Assembly: GCA_040216555.1 (NCBI GenBank)
Contig: JAVJOW010000014.1
Span: forward strand, 266,942 to 330,941
Direction of reading: 5' to 3'
Length of the DNA stretch: 64,000 bases
DNA from: Arenibacter sp040216555
GTDB lineage: Bacteria; Bacteroidota; Bacteroidia; Flavobacteriales; Flavobacteriaceae
Part shown: positions 55,138 to 63,812 of the stretch, piece after piece
Layout: the number at the start of each line of letters is the position of its first letter
Numbering within the stretch: position 1 is the first letter of the stretch
Notes under the pieces: model-generated
Database searches by the model: none
The model's input: only the letters and a program-made list of their open reading frames with translations
Told to the model about the DNA's origin: nothing
Made by a program: the position numbers and the translations under genes

Positions 55138-55771
55138 GACAAGTAAATTACCGACAGTAGCGTGTGGATGGTTATGCAATGCTGCTTGCCGAATGGATCC
55201 CCACGCCCTTTTTTATACGTTATGGCAAACCATGTATAGAACGGTTGCTATACCCTAATTGTTGTGGGAACATGTAGCTTGTGATGAAAAAATGTAGCCG
55301 GTTTGCACAAGTGGGGACCAATCTTTAAAGCAACTGTTGCAAGCGATTTCTTTATATCCGTGACCAAGGTTTCGATGTTAGCCCAAGGAGGTTTACCTAT
55401 CAGTAGCCATCAACTATATTTAAATGATTGTGGGTAACACCGCCAAATAACTTCATAAGATAACCCATTAACCATTCTCATAATAGTTGCGTATTTTATC
55501 GGATTATTATAGCACTTCGTAGAAATGATAAGGCTTGGGCCTAAATCTTATGGAAAAGCGTAGAAAATACGATAATTAACACCTATTTTAGGGACTTGAT
55601 CTACAAGTACTTCCCCCCACTACTTGGTATATATTCATTTAAGGATAACCCTATATACTGTTAATAAACAATGAACTATTACTTCAGTTTTATTCCATTT
55701 TGGAGGTATAAAGATGTATCATACAGTTATATAAACAAGTTGTACCCAATTTGAGAAAAACCGTAATCTGA
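55138..55771. other. Non-coding region before cytochrome gene
   Basis: About 630 bases with no gene I can support. The final part carries AAGTTGTACCCAATTT (55738-55753), which is complementary in outline to AACTGGGTACAATAAC after the cytochrome gene. No tRNA, terminator or long repeat was noticed in the rest. Confidence 0.4.
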
Positions 55772-56209
55772 ATGAAAAACCCGAAAAAACTTATACTTCG
55801 GATTTTAATTGCTTCAAGTATAATTCTGATTTTACTCATCGGACTTTTCATTTTTGTGGTTAAAAAAACCGGAATTACGGAATTTTACCAAAAGACAATT
55901 GATTATGAGCCAACAGTAGTCCAAGCCGAAAAGACAACGCCTGAATTTGAACTCGGAAAAAAAATTTTTATGGAAGATTGTCGAAAATGTCACGTGTCAA
56001 AAGAAATGAGACATAACTATCTAGCTGGAGTTGTGGAAAAAGTCGGAACCACTTACTTAAAAACTTATTTGACCAAACAAGATTCTTTACTCAAAGCAAA
56101 AGATGAATACGCATTAAAACTTAAAGGTTTTTGGGGCAATAACGGAACAATGCATAAATTTAATTACACAGAAAAAGAACTGAATTTATTAATAGAATAT
56201 TTAAAATAA
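55772..56209 (+). CDS. Membrane-anchored c-type cytochrome
   Basis: A 145-residue protein. N-terminal transmembrane anchor (about 8-30, ILIASSIILILLIGLFIFVV), linker, then a small cytochrome c domain with haem site CRKCH at 70-74 and a probable axial Met near residue 126 (GNNGTMHKFNYTEKELNLLIEYLK). It lies alone in its orientation, flanked by the inverted sequences TTGTACCCA and TGGGTACAA, and is followed by an R-module. Electron partner unknown. Confidence 0.85.
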   Translation: MKNPKKLILRILIASSIILILLIGLFIFVVKKTGITEFYQKTIDYEPTVVQAEKTTPEFELGKKIFMEDCRKCHVSKEMRHNYLAGVVEKVGTTYLKTYLTKQDSLLKAKDEYALKLKGFWGNNGTMHKFNYTEKELNLLIEYLK

Positions 56210-56222
56210 AAACTGGGTACAA

Positions 56223-56298
56223 TAACTAAGCGTTCGTGTGGCCGGTACGGCCAAACATGAACGCAGTGTTGACTGAACCGGGTCCGTTTGTCCCTTAC
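56223..56298 (+). repeat. R-module repeat, copy 2
   Basis: TAACTAAGCGTTCGTGTGG, CCGGTACGG, CCAAACATGAACGC and GTGTTGACTGAACC. GCGTTC (56230-56235) and GAACGC (56259-56264) close a hairpin with inner GGCC/GGCC. Resemblance to copy 1 continues weakly through CCCTTAC (to 56298) and then stops near the edge of the IS91-type element. Confidence 0.75.
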
Positions 56299-56483
56299 TA
56301 TGGGGATTGCTATGGTTTGATGGAGTTTTTCAGATGGATCTTGAGGCCGGAGCGGTTCCCATAATTTGGTGGTCGCCCCTTTTCCTGGTCTGTCCTGGTG
56401 CCTTTTTTAATTTCCTTGGCCCATTTTACTCTCCGGAGCGGCCTTTCCCTCCTGTTATTTTAATTTTGGCCATGGGCCTCCCC

Positions 56484-57629
56484 TTACGCTTCTTGTAGCG
56501 TTGTCCTTGGGGCACTTTTTTTCAAACGGTCCGACCATGCTTTGGGCGGGCCACGGCTGTCGAAGACCGCTACGGTCGCCATAATCCCGATCTGGCAGTA
56601 AGGACATCGGCGATGTTTCAAGGGAGGCCGTCCATTGGGCACCTGACCGCCCAGGACCTTTTGCAGTATTGGGAGCAACTCTTTTTTCTTGGAACTGCTC
56701 AGGATCCCATAATGCCGTATCCGCACGAACCCTTTCGGGAGCACATGCATTGCAAACCGCCTGATGAACTCTTTGTCGGATAACAGCATTAGGGACTTCT
56801 TTCCTGCATGGCGGTAATCCTTTACGGAAAAAGTAATGCCCTGACCGTCCAAATTCTTTATCCGATGGTTACCGATGGCAATCTTGTGGGTATATCGGCC
56901 AAGATATTCTACCACTTGTGCCGGCCCTAAAAATGGACGCTTGCAATAGACTACCCATTCATTTCTAAAAAGGCTTTCACAAAATCCGCAGGGCAGTTCT
57001 TTTTTCAGACTTTTTCGCAGCCCTGCCACGAACCGGGCTCTAAATACATTGCTCATTGCCTTTACAGGGAACAGATATTTCCCTTTGTTCCTAGCGGGTT
57101 TCCATTTGCCCGATCTTGAGATCCCACCTCCCGGTACAATGCAGTGCAGGTGCGGGTGAAGGGACAGATTTTGGCCCCAGGTATGCAGGATGGCGACCAT
57201 TCCCGGGTCGGCCCCCAGAAAATTGGGGTTGGACGAAAACCCCTTGATCACCTGCCAGGCCGTCGCGAACAAAAGGTTATAGATCGTTTTGGGGTCATAA
57301 AGGCATATCCTGTTAAGTTCCGATGGAAGGGTAAAGACCACATGGAAGTAAGGGACGTTCAGCAGTTCGGCCTCCCTTGCCCTGATCCATTGTTCCCGTT
57401 TGTGTCCCTGGCACTTGGGACAGTGGCGGTTCCGGCAACTGTTGTAGCTAAGGTGCAGCCTATGGCAGTCCGGGTTGTCGCAACGGTCGATATGCCCGCC
57501 CAATGCTGCGGTACGGCATTTGCGCAGGGCGTGCAGGGTCCTTAGCGGCCAGCTATTGGCACAAAGGCCGGCCAGGTGTTCCCTGTTGCGTTCCAATACC
57601 TGGGCCACTTCGTAAGCGGCGCGTTCCAT
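56484..57629 (-). CDS. IS91-family transposase
   Basis: A 381-residue rolling-circle (HUH) transposase. An N-terminal zinc-binding module (CDNPDCHRLHLSYNSCRNRHCPKCQ) is followed by the catalytic HUH motif HPHLHCIVPGG and the tyrosine helix VVEYLGRYTHKIAIGNHRI. A C-terminal CPYC motif follows. It starts two bases after the stop of an integrase gene on the same strand, a pairing known for IS91-type elements in Bacteroidota. G+C content of the pair is visibly higher than its surroundings, consistent with recent acquisition. Element ends (oriIS/terIS) could not be fixed. Confidence 0.92.
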   Translation of the reverse strand: MERAAYEVAQVLERNREHLAGLCANSWPLRTLHALRKCRTAALGGHIDRCDNPDCHRLHLSYNSCRNRHCPKCQGHKREQWIRAREAELLNVPYFHVVFTLPSELNRICLYDPKTIYNLLFATAWQVIKGFSSNPNFLGADPGMVAILHTWGQNLSLHPHLHCIVPGGGISRSGKWKPARNKGKYLFPVKAMSNVFRARFVAGLRKSLKKELPCGFCESLFRNEWVVYCKRPFLGPAQVVEYLGRYTHKIAIGNHRIKNLDGQGITFSVKDYRHAGKKSLMLLSDKEFIRRFAMHVLPKGFVRIRHYGILSSSKKKELLPILQKVLGGQVPNGRPPLKHRRCPYCQIGIMATVAVFDSRGPPKAWSDRLKKSAPRTTLQEA

Positions 57630-57631
57630 GC

Positions 57632-58532
57632 CTATTTATCGTAAAGCCGCTCCAACGGACTGAACGGCCTTTGCCTGCCCAATTGTGCCACGTGCAGGTA
57701 GGTAAGCGTGGTCTGTATATCCGCATGTCCCAACAGGTCCTTTACGCTCATGATGTCCAGCCCCATTTCCAACAGATGGGTGGCATAACTGTGGCGCAGG
57801 CTATGGGTGGTGACCTCTTTTTGGATACCGCTGTGTTTCCGTGCTTCCTTAACGATCCATTGCACTCCCCTGGCGGAGAGCGCGACAGGACCGCCCTTGC
57901 TGTCATTGCCGTTAAAGCACCAGGTAACGGGCCTTTCCGCCGAGATGTATTTCCTTAGGCCCCGGACCTGCATCGCGCACAATGGGACATAGCGGTCCTT
58001 CCTCCCCTTCCCCTGGCGGATGTGCAGCATCATCCTCTCAAGATCCAGATCCTTCAGCTGTAGGTTGCAGAGTTCAAAGTTGCGAAGGCCGCAGCCATAG
58101 AGCATGGCCAGGACCAAACGGTGCTTCAGCAGTTTCGGGGCCCTGAGAAGCCGCCTTACCTCGTTGCGGCCCAATACAACCGGTAGTTTCTTGGGCCGTT
58201 CGATCGAAGGCAGCACCACGCGCATCTCCTTCATTCCCGAGATACGGTAGGCATATCTCAGACCATAGACGGTATGCTTGAAGAAACTGTCCGATGGGGT
58301 CCTGTGCTGCGATTTTAAGATATGAAGGTAATCAAGGATCTGTTCCTCGTAAAGGTCCAAAGGACTGCATTTGAAGTGGATCGCAATGTGCGCCAGACAT
58401 CTGGCGTAGTTGGTAAGGGTACTTTGGCTTTTGCCGGCCAGTTCTACCGACCGTTTTAATTTATGGTAGAGTTCGTTGAACCCGGATACAGAATTACAGG
58501 CCCTCTCAATGAGGGTACTACTTTTTTTTCAT
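57632..58532 (-). CDS. Tyrosine recombinase of IS91-type element; frameshift at an A8 run near the start
   Basis: The main frame encodes a XerC/D-like recombinase with catalytic Arg in MLYGCGLRNFELCNL, Lys in QGKGRKDRYVPL, HxxR in HSLRHSYATH, His in LLGHADIQTT and Tyr in LTYLHV. Homology-like sequence extends upstream of the TTG at 58360 (NYARCLAHIAIHFKCSPLDL, preceded by STLIERACNSVSGFNELYHK) without a start codon. An ATG at 58532 is in the neighbouring frame, separated by a run of eight A (58522-58529). With seven A the protein would begin MKKSSTLIER. So this is either a one-base insertion or a slippage-controlled start. It is translationally linked to the IS91 transposase gene. Confidence 0.85.
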
Positions 58533-58558
58533 AACTTTAAATTTTATGATTAAACCTA

Positions 58559-58609
58559 TCCTAAAGGTAGTGAACGGTAAGGTAACTCTTGCTTGAAGCT
58601 ACCTTTAGG
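58559..58609. repeat. Imperfect inverted repeat beyond IS91-type element
   Basis: CCTAAAGGTAG (58560-58570) and CTACCTTTAGG (58599-58609) are perfect complements around a 28-base loop. A possible terminal structure of the IS91-type element or a terminator for something lost. Confidence 0.4.
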
Positions 58610-58713
58610 TTTAGTTCAACACCGGCTATTATTTATTGCGTGGTAGTTTACCTTTTGGAATAACTACTAATAACTTGTTGTGCTAATTAATAATTTATTT
58701 TCTTTAGTTCTTG

Positions 58714-58752
58714 GCTAGCAACAAACAATAGCCAAGAAACGTTGTGCAACAT
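58714..58752. repeat. Cassette left edge: hairpin plus GTTGTGCAAC
   Basis: TTGGCTA and TAGCCAA form a 7-pair hairpin, followed by ACGTTGTGCAACA two bases before the ATG of the next gene. GTTGTGCAAC reappears in inverted orientation (ACGTTGCACAACA) four bases after that gene's stop. Confidence 0.55.
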
Positions 58753-59352
58753 ATGAAAAAACTCATACTGACAATATTATTTCTTTATTCTATAATCGGA
58801 TTTTCTCAAGAAAAAAAGGAAGTTTTGATTAAAGGAATTGTAATGTCTGAAGTCAACGGAAAACCTCTTGAGAATGCTTATGTAAGTTATAAATCGAGAT
58901 ATAGGTATTCAATGACAAACGAAAAAGGAGAATTTGAATATCGATACAAAATTCGAGAAAGAGACAGTTTGGAAACGATTGAATTAACAGCTTTAGGATA
59001 TGAAAACCTTGATACAATAATCCGAGTTGACAAGCCAAAAGAATATGTGTTTGAATTTGTTATGAAACCAAGATTTGGACTTAACCAAGAAAAAGCACTT
59101 GCCGACATCAAAAATGGAGAAATAAATATATTGGAATCAAGTGGAATCGCACCTATATTTTATAAATCAGACTCAAAATTTGCGGAAAAATATAACGTCA
59201 ATTTTGTTGAATATGGTTGTGAAGCAATTGCAGAGGAAAGTCTCTATGAATATAACAGAACAGTTTTTGAGTATTTGGATAAAAAATACGGAAAGAAATG
59301 GAGGAAAAAAATTCGAAAAGACATTGTTGGACTTAATGAGAAGAATGAATAA
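58753..59352 (+). CDS. Secreted protein with carboxypeptidase-like regulatory domain
   Basis: A 199-residue protein with a signal peptide (cleavage near GFSQ). Residues about 25-105 form a CarboxypepD_reg-like beta-sandwich (IKGIVMSEVNGKPLENAYVSYKSRYRYSMTNEKGEF, ELTALGYENLDTIIRV). The C-terminal 90 residues include a Lys/Arg-rich helix (YLDKKYGKKWRKKIRKDIVG) seen in many small flavobacterial proteins of unknown role. The ATG at 58753 sits only two bases after GTTGTGCAACA. The gene is flanked by inverted copies of that sequence, so it looks like a single-gene cassette. Confidence 0.78.
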   Translation: MKKLILTILFLYSIIGFSQEKKEVLIKGIVMSEVNGKPLENAYVSYKSRYRYSMTNEKGEFEYRYKIRERDSLETIELTALGYENLDTIIRVDKPKEYVFEFVMKPRFGLNQEKALADIKNGEINILESSGIAPIFYKSDSKFAEKYNVNFVEYGCEAIAEESLYEYNRTVFEYLDKKYGKKWRKKIRKDIVGLNEKNE

Positions 59353-59685
59353 AATACGTTGCACAACAATGGTAACCGCTGCACAACCTTATAAATTAAA
59401 AATTATCTATGATAAAAGCGGCCTTTTAGAACCGTTTGGATATTCTGGTGCATGCTGACCCCTCAAAAGCTCTTTCGGTGGTCATTGCCACCCATTCCCC
59501 TTTAATCTATATATTAAACAAAAACAACTATATTGGTAAGAAGTAATCCTTGTTATAATTGTTCCCGTTGGCATAATTTTTTATGATTTTCTGCGGGAAA
59601 AAGATCGGGAAATATTAAAAATTGAAGACCACAAAAGAAAGAATATGATAAATCAGATTTTTTATAGCATTTAAGGAAGATTATA
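59353..59685. other. Non-coding region with cassette edge, T-module and ORF remnant
   Basis: Begins with ACGTTGCACAACA and GGTAACCGCTGCACAACC (inverted and direct relatives of the left edge). A degenerate T-module follows at 59484-59528. Then comes a start-less frame ending at TAA 59674 that reads like a membrane segment plus VGIIFYDFLREKDREILKIE. I cannot support a complete gene here. Confidence 0.4.
59484..59528 (+). repeat. T-module repeat, degenerate copy 4
   Basis: ATTGCCACCCATTCCC followed by TTTAATCTATATATTAA and an A-rich tail. The first half matches the other T copies; the CCACTTAAGG half is lost. Confidence 0.45.
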
Positions 59686-60300
59686 ATGAGACTTACAATA
59701 AACAAAAAAGATAAATTAGACAAGATTAACAAGTGTTTTCTAAATATGGCCGAGGGTATAATAAAGGCAGGAGACTCTAAAGTCTATGAATTAGATTTTT
59801 ACATTTTATCAATACTTAACAGGGCTATTTCCTTAAATAAGGCGTTTACCCATTTATTAAGGGATAGAAATTCACTAACTGCAATTTCTTTAGTAAGGAT
59901 GCAGCTTGATAACGCTTTAAGGTTAAATGCAATTAAAATTGTTCAAAATAGGGATGATTTCTTGAGTCATTTTTTTCAGGGAAAAGGAATAAACAGTTAC
60001 AAGGAAGGAAAAGAAAAGTTTAGTGATAAATTCTTAGCAAGTAAGTTAAACAAAGATGTACCCGGTACTCTAGATTTATATGAATATTTGTGCAAATTTG
60101 TTCATTTTAGCGAAAATCATTTTGAAGCAACAAAATCAGCTCCTCTTAATCAAAAGGCAAATTTTCGAATTGTTGTAGGAGATTCTGATATTTTAAATAA
60201 AGATGAAAAAAATGCATTTTATGAACGAATGACAGGCATTTCTAATACGATTATTAGAATCAGTAAGGAGTGGATAAATACAAAAAGCTCAATGGTATAA
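59686..60300 (+). CDS. Hypothetical protein, all-helical
   Basis: A 204-residue cytoplasmic protein without signal or membrane segments. Predicted mostly helical: INKCFLNMAEGIIKAGDSKVYELDFYILSILNRAISLNKAFTHLLRDRNSLTAISLVRMQLDNALRL, later DLYEYLCKFVHFSENHF. The repeated helices with conserved Arg and a histidine-containing HFSENHF recall DUF5677/HEPN-like proteins, but I cannot confirm this. It is a lone gene among cassette-like units. Confidence 0.65.
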   Translation: MRLTINKKDKLDKINKCFLNMAEGIIKAGDSKVYELDFYILSILNRAISLNKAFTHLLRDRNSLTAISLVRMQLDNALRLNAIKIVQNRDDFLSHFFQGKGINSYKEGKEKFSDKFLASKLNKDVPGTLDLYEYLCKFVHFSENHFEATKSAPLNQKANFRIVVGDSDILNKDEKNAFYERMTGISNTIIRISKEWINTKSSMV

Positions 60301-60553
60301 ACTCGTAAATGATATAGTAAGGAGGTGTAGTTGAAATTTTTCCTTTTATTGGGAAAGCTACATAGTCATAACACCAAACCTTTACTATAACGTACTCATG
60401 TGGTACTTTCAAGTAAGCTTGCTGTAAGTTATCATCGCCAATTTAAAATTTAAACTATATTAGTAGTTAACGGTTGACAATCAATGTAATGAATAATATG
60501 TGGACTAAGGTTTCGAAAATATACCCTGGCTCTGAGCAAACTAAAAATGAATC

Positions 60554-61219
60554 ATGAAGAAATATTATTTAATTCTTTTCATTTGTCTACTAACAATTAG
60601 GGTCTCATTTGGGCAGGAATTTAAGGTTGACCATCGTACCCAATTGGAGAAGGAAAACCCAATGAATAGATTTCATCCAGAAAAAACCTCTATGTTAGAC
60701 CTGCTTGAGGTTATTGAAATTCAGGGCATAACTATAAATAAATTTGAATTTGGGAAATTCAACAAGCAATATAATATAATACTACTTTCGGATCAATATG
60801 AAAACGGAGATTTTATAAAAACAGATACATTAAGCCAATTTGAGAGTACCTATCACTACTACAAGAAGGGTAAGCCTTACTTTGACTTTATCGACAAAAT
60901 AAAGATTATCACTAAAGATAACGATACTGAAAGCAAGTTGTTTATCAAATCATATTCCTTTAGCAGCGAGGCAAAAGTTGAATTGAAACGGACAAGCATA
61001 AATTCCTTTTTCAATTGGAGACGATACAAGAAGACGGAATGGGAATTGGATAAAAAAATTCCATTAATGGTATTTGCGTCCTCTTGGAAAGATGAAGAAT
61101 ATGGTTTTGATCGATTTTGTGGAGTTTTGTATCTAACGGACAATGGAAAGGATACCAATGAACTTTTGGCATTATCCCCTTCGTATGTGGTAATTTATTA
61201 TCGAGTTGAAGAGAAATAG
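60554..61219 (+). CDS. Hypothetical secreted protein
   Basis: A 221-residue protein with a clear signal peptide (MKKYYLILFICLLTIRVSFG, cleavage before Q). The mature part is mixed alpha/beta with many aromatic residues (STYHYYKKGKPYFDFIDKIKIITKDN, FASSWKDEEYGFDRFCGVLYLTDNGKD). No family recognised. Preceded by about 250 non-coding bases and followed by 108 bp before the PIN-like gene. Confidence 0.68.
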   Translation: MKKYYLILFICLLTIRVSFGQEFKVDHRTQLEKENPMNRFHPEKTSMLDLLEVIEIQGITINKFEFGKFNKQYNIILLSDQYENGDFIKTDTLSQFESTYHYYKKGKPYFDFIDKIKIITKDNDTESKLFIKSYSFSSEAKVELKRTSINSFFNWRRYKKTEWELDKKIPLMVFASSWKDEEYGFDRFCGVLYLTDNGKDTNELLALSPSYVVIYYRVEEK

Positions 61220-61327
61220 ATTCTGTGATTTCATAAAAAAAATCTTGAAGAAAGGTATTGGATGGAATTCCCCTTGACTACTCGAAGCCGAAACCCCTAG
61301 TTGTAATTTAAAAATATCATTATAACA

Positions 61328-62767
61328 ATGATTAGAATATACTTGGATTGGAATGTAATAAGTAGTCTTAAAAGATCTGATTTTCAAGAGATTAATGAGT
61401 TTATTGATAAGTATAAGCAATATATGCAATTTCCATATTCGCCAGCTCATTTTACCGATTTGATGAAAAGCTATAATCCAGACAATACATTCTTCAATTC
61501 AGATTTAGAAACATTAGAGAACTTATCGGGAAAGCATCATATCAGATGGGAAAAAGATAGAGTTAAACCATTGTTTGGCCAACCAAAAGAATTTTTTGAA
61601 GGTGTAAAAGATAACGAAGACATATCTGATTTAATGGATATGGAGAAAATATTTATGAACCTTGACGAGTCTTTAAATGACATCGGATTATCTAAAGTAG
61701 GAATTTTAATGAAGTCATTGTTTGAACTTCAACCATCTGGTATTGAAATAACTGAAGAGAACAGAGATGTTTTGAAGAAAATGTTCCCAAATATTAAGCC
61801 AGGTTCTTCAATGTGGGATTTAATGAAAGACATTGGTCCCTTCTCTTCTAAGTTGCTCAAGGACAGAGAATATTACAAAGATTTTAGAAACTTATTAGCA
61901 GAACAGGGGTTTAAATTAGAAGCAAATTCTGCTAATTGGAGTTATGATGCAGTAATAAAGAACATTGATGAATTTTTATTAAAGCTTGGTGTGAAAATGT
62001 CATATTTAGAGTACGTTGAGACATCATTAAAATATAAAAAGTCCCCTATTACACAATTTGAATTCTATACAACGGCATATCTAATGCTTGACATGATTGG
62101 TTATAAAACTGATAAGTTACCAAAGGCAACCGATAATTTGCAAAATATTCAAGCAGATGGTGAACACTCATTTTATGGAGGTCATTGTGATTATTTTGTG
62201 TCAATGGATAAAAAGCTAGGAGTGAAATCTAAGGTGTTATATAATGAATTTAACATTGACACTAAAATAATTGAACCAAAAGACTTTATTTCAGAATTGA
62301 GTAAAGTAATTGACCCTTTAACAAACAACATCAATTTTATAGAAGAAGCAATAGACTTCTGCAAAAAAGAAAGTATCATTGAATCTTATGTGGATGAGAA
62401 TGGTGATGGTGTTGAATCAATTGCATATAAGTTACCACGGTTTTATTTCAACTTTTTTAATTACGTGGTCTATACTAATTATCCTGAACAAGGTGGATTC
62501 GTCATGACTTTTCGCAAGGTGTTTAAGAATTTTTCACGATTTGTTTATTTTACAGAGTCAGAAACTTTAATCGATTCTGTATGTAATTATTTTGGATACG
62601 AAAATAAAGAAGAATTAAAATCTAAGAAATATGAATTTATACATGAAGATACGAAGACAATATTTGACTGGAACTTTGAAGGCGGATTGATTCGTTTAGA
62701 AAATGAAGAGGATACAAAACGACCAATTTTAAGCTATATTATATCAACTAAATTAAAAACTGCGTAA
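61328..62767 (+). CDS. Large PIN-domain-like protein
   Basis: A 479-residue cytoplasmic protein. It opens IRIYLDWNVISSLKR, the first acidic strand of PIN-fold nucleases. Acidic residues further on (about 260-310: DNLQNIQADGEHSFYGGHCDYFVSMDKKLGVK) look like the later Asp cluster of the same fold, with DYFVSMDKKL resembling the typical third-Asp strand. The 200-residue helical insertion in between and the C-terminal 170 residues are unrecognised. No antitoxin gene is adjacent. Possible RNase acting in defence or stress; inference only. Confidence 0.6.
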   Translation: MIRIYLDWNVISSLKRSDFQEINEFIDKYKQYMQFPYSPAHFTDLMKSYNPDNTFFNSDLETLENLSGKHHIRWEKDRVKPLFGQPKEFFEGVKDNEDISDLMDMEKIFMNLDESLNDIGLSKVGILMKSLFELQPSGIEITEENRDVLKKMFPNIKPGSSMWDLMKDIGPFSSKLLKDREYYKDFRNLLAEQGFKLEANSANWSYDAVIKNIDEFLLKLGVKMSYLEYVETSLKYKKSPITQFEFYTTAYLMLDMIGYKTDKLPKATDNLQNIQADGEHSFYGGHCDYFVSMDKKLGVKSKVLYNEFNIDTKIIEPKDFISELSKVIDPLTNNINFIEEAIDFCKKESIIESYVDENGDGVESIAYKLPRFYFNFFNYVVYTNYPEQGGFVMTFRKVFKNFSRFVYFTESETLIDSVCNYFGYENKEELKSKKYEFIHEDTKTIFDWNFEGGLIRLENEEDTKRPILSYIISTKLKTA

Positions 62768-62820
62768 CGGTTTGACAGGCAGTTTCCAAGCTATTTCTTC
62801 CCCATGCAAAAAGTAAAAAT

Positions 62821-62878
62821 CCCTAAATTGGTATGAAATAAAAAGGATACAAAACAAATAACAAGGATAGCGCAAAAC
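62821..62878 (+). repeat. L-module repeat, copy 3
   Basis: CCCTAAATTGG, GAAATAAAAAGGATAC and CAAGGATAGCGCAAAAC as in copies 1 and 2; the ACTGCGCCC and TATAATGTT blocks are absent. It lies about 50 bp before the DUF3825 gene. Confidence 0.65.
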
Positions 62879-62929
62879 TTACACAACATAATTCATTATA
62901 GAAATTAAACTTAAACAAACCCATGAGCA

Positions 62930-63712
62930 ATGAGAAACGACAAACTTGATCTTCCCGAAAATTTACACCAATTTGCTTTTTTACCACGGTTTTCTGAAAA
63001 TATTGAATTTTTAGCAAATTTGTCCGAAGATGAAGATTGGAAATATCATCATACAGAATCAGAATCGGATTTCCCGATTTTGGAAAACTATATAAAATAT
63101 ACTTACAGACGACTTGCAGAGGAGAAGAAAATAAGTTACTCAAGGGAAGGAACACATTGCTGTATAAATACGGGACTTGTAACAAGAAATCAAGAAGCCA
63201 TATTTATGGTATTTGATGAAAACAAAATCGAGGATGTTGAACCTTATTGGCATTTTTACAAATTTTTAAGGAAAGGTGAATATGAATTGAGCAAATTTCC
63301 CAAGCTACCTGAAATGGCATTTTATTTTGATGACCCAGCTAAATTAGTTTATGATGTAAAAAAAGAATTAGTTGCAAACGTAGAGCACATTATTGAAGAC
63401 AATAAAAACCGATTTCCCGAACCATATTGTTCAATGAATAATTATCAACTTCAAAATTCAATTCACGGTTCAATAAATAGCGCAAAAGAACGTGTAAAAA
63501 GAAGTTACAAAACTGCCGTACCTCAATATTATCGGAATAATATTCAGCTTTTAGTTCCGCTTTGCTTAAATGATCCCAAAATTGCGGATTTAGCGTTGGT
63601 CGTTGAAGATTATGGATTGATGTATAGAGCTTCAACTTGTCTGACTTTAGATATGGCAATTAATAATGCGCGGCAAATTGCTAGACCTGATAGAGATTGG
63701 TTACAGCCGTAA
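62930..63712 (+). CDS. DUF3825 domain protein
   Basis: A 260-residue cytoplasmic protein matching DUF3825 along its whole length: FPILENYIKYTYRRLAEEKKI, CINTGLVTRNQEAIFMVF, LPEMAFYFDDPAKLVYD, SYKTAVPQYYRNNIQLLVPLCLNDPKIADLALVVE and ASTCLTLDMAINNARQIARPDRDWL. The domain is widespread in accessory regions, often fused to nucleic-acid-binding modules; here it stands alone. Function unknown. It is bracketed by L copy 3 and R copy 3. The ATG at 62930 is the only one that gives the frame; an ATG eight bases upstream runs into a stop. Confidence 0.88.
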   Translation: MRNDKLDLPENLHQFAFLPRFSENIEFLANLSEDEDWKYHHTESESDFPILENYIKYTYRRLAEEKKISYSREGTHCCINTGLVTRNQEAIFMVFDENKIEDVEPYWHFYKFLRKGEYELSKFPKLPEMAFYFDDPAKLVYDVKKELVANVEHIIEDNKNRFPEPYCSMNNYQLQNSIHGSINSAKERVKRSYKTAVPQYYRNNIQLLVPLCLNDPKIADLALVVEDYGLMYRASTCLTLDMAINNARQIARPDRDWLQP

Positions 63713-63729
63713 AAAAAAGCTGTGCCAAG

Positions 63730-63782
63730 TAACTAAGAAGCGTTCAGGTGGTCTGCAAGGTCCAACATATACACCATGTGGC
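63730..63782 (+). repeat. R-module repeat, copy 3 (degenerate)
   Basis: TAACTAAGAAGCGTTCAGGTGG, then GGTCCAACATATACACCATG. The first block matches copies 1 and 2 with a two-base insertion; the closing GAACGC has been lost. It begins 18 bases after the DUF3825 stop. Confidence 0.6.
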
Positions 63783-63812
63783 CCGCCAATTCATAATATT
63801 TCTTGGTGGTTA

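Noticed and set aside
52495..56279. Integron attC sites in the R-modules
   Set aside because: The R hairpin looks superficially similar, but I find no paired RYYYAAC and GTTRRRY core sites at its ends and no integron integrase; the resemblance is only in layout.
56307..56498. A 63-codon rightward frame beginning MLWFDGVFQMDLEAG
   Set aside because: It lies in the non-coding end of the IS91-type element, opposite the transposase 3' end, and resembles no known protein.
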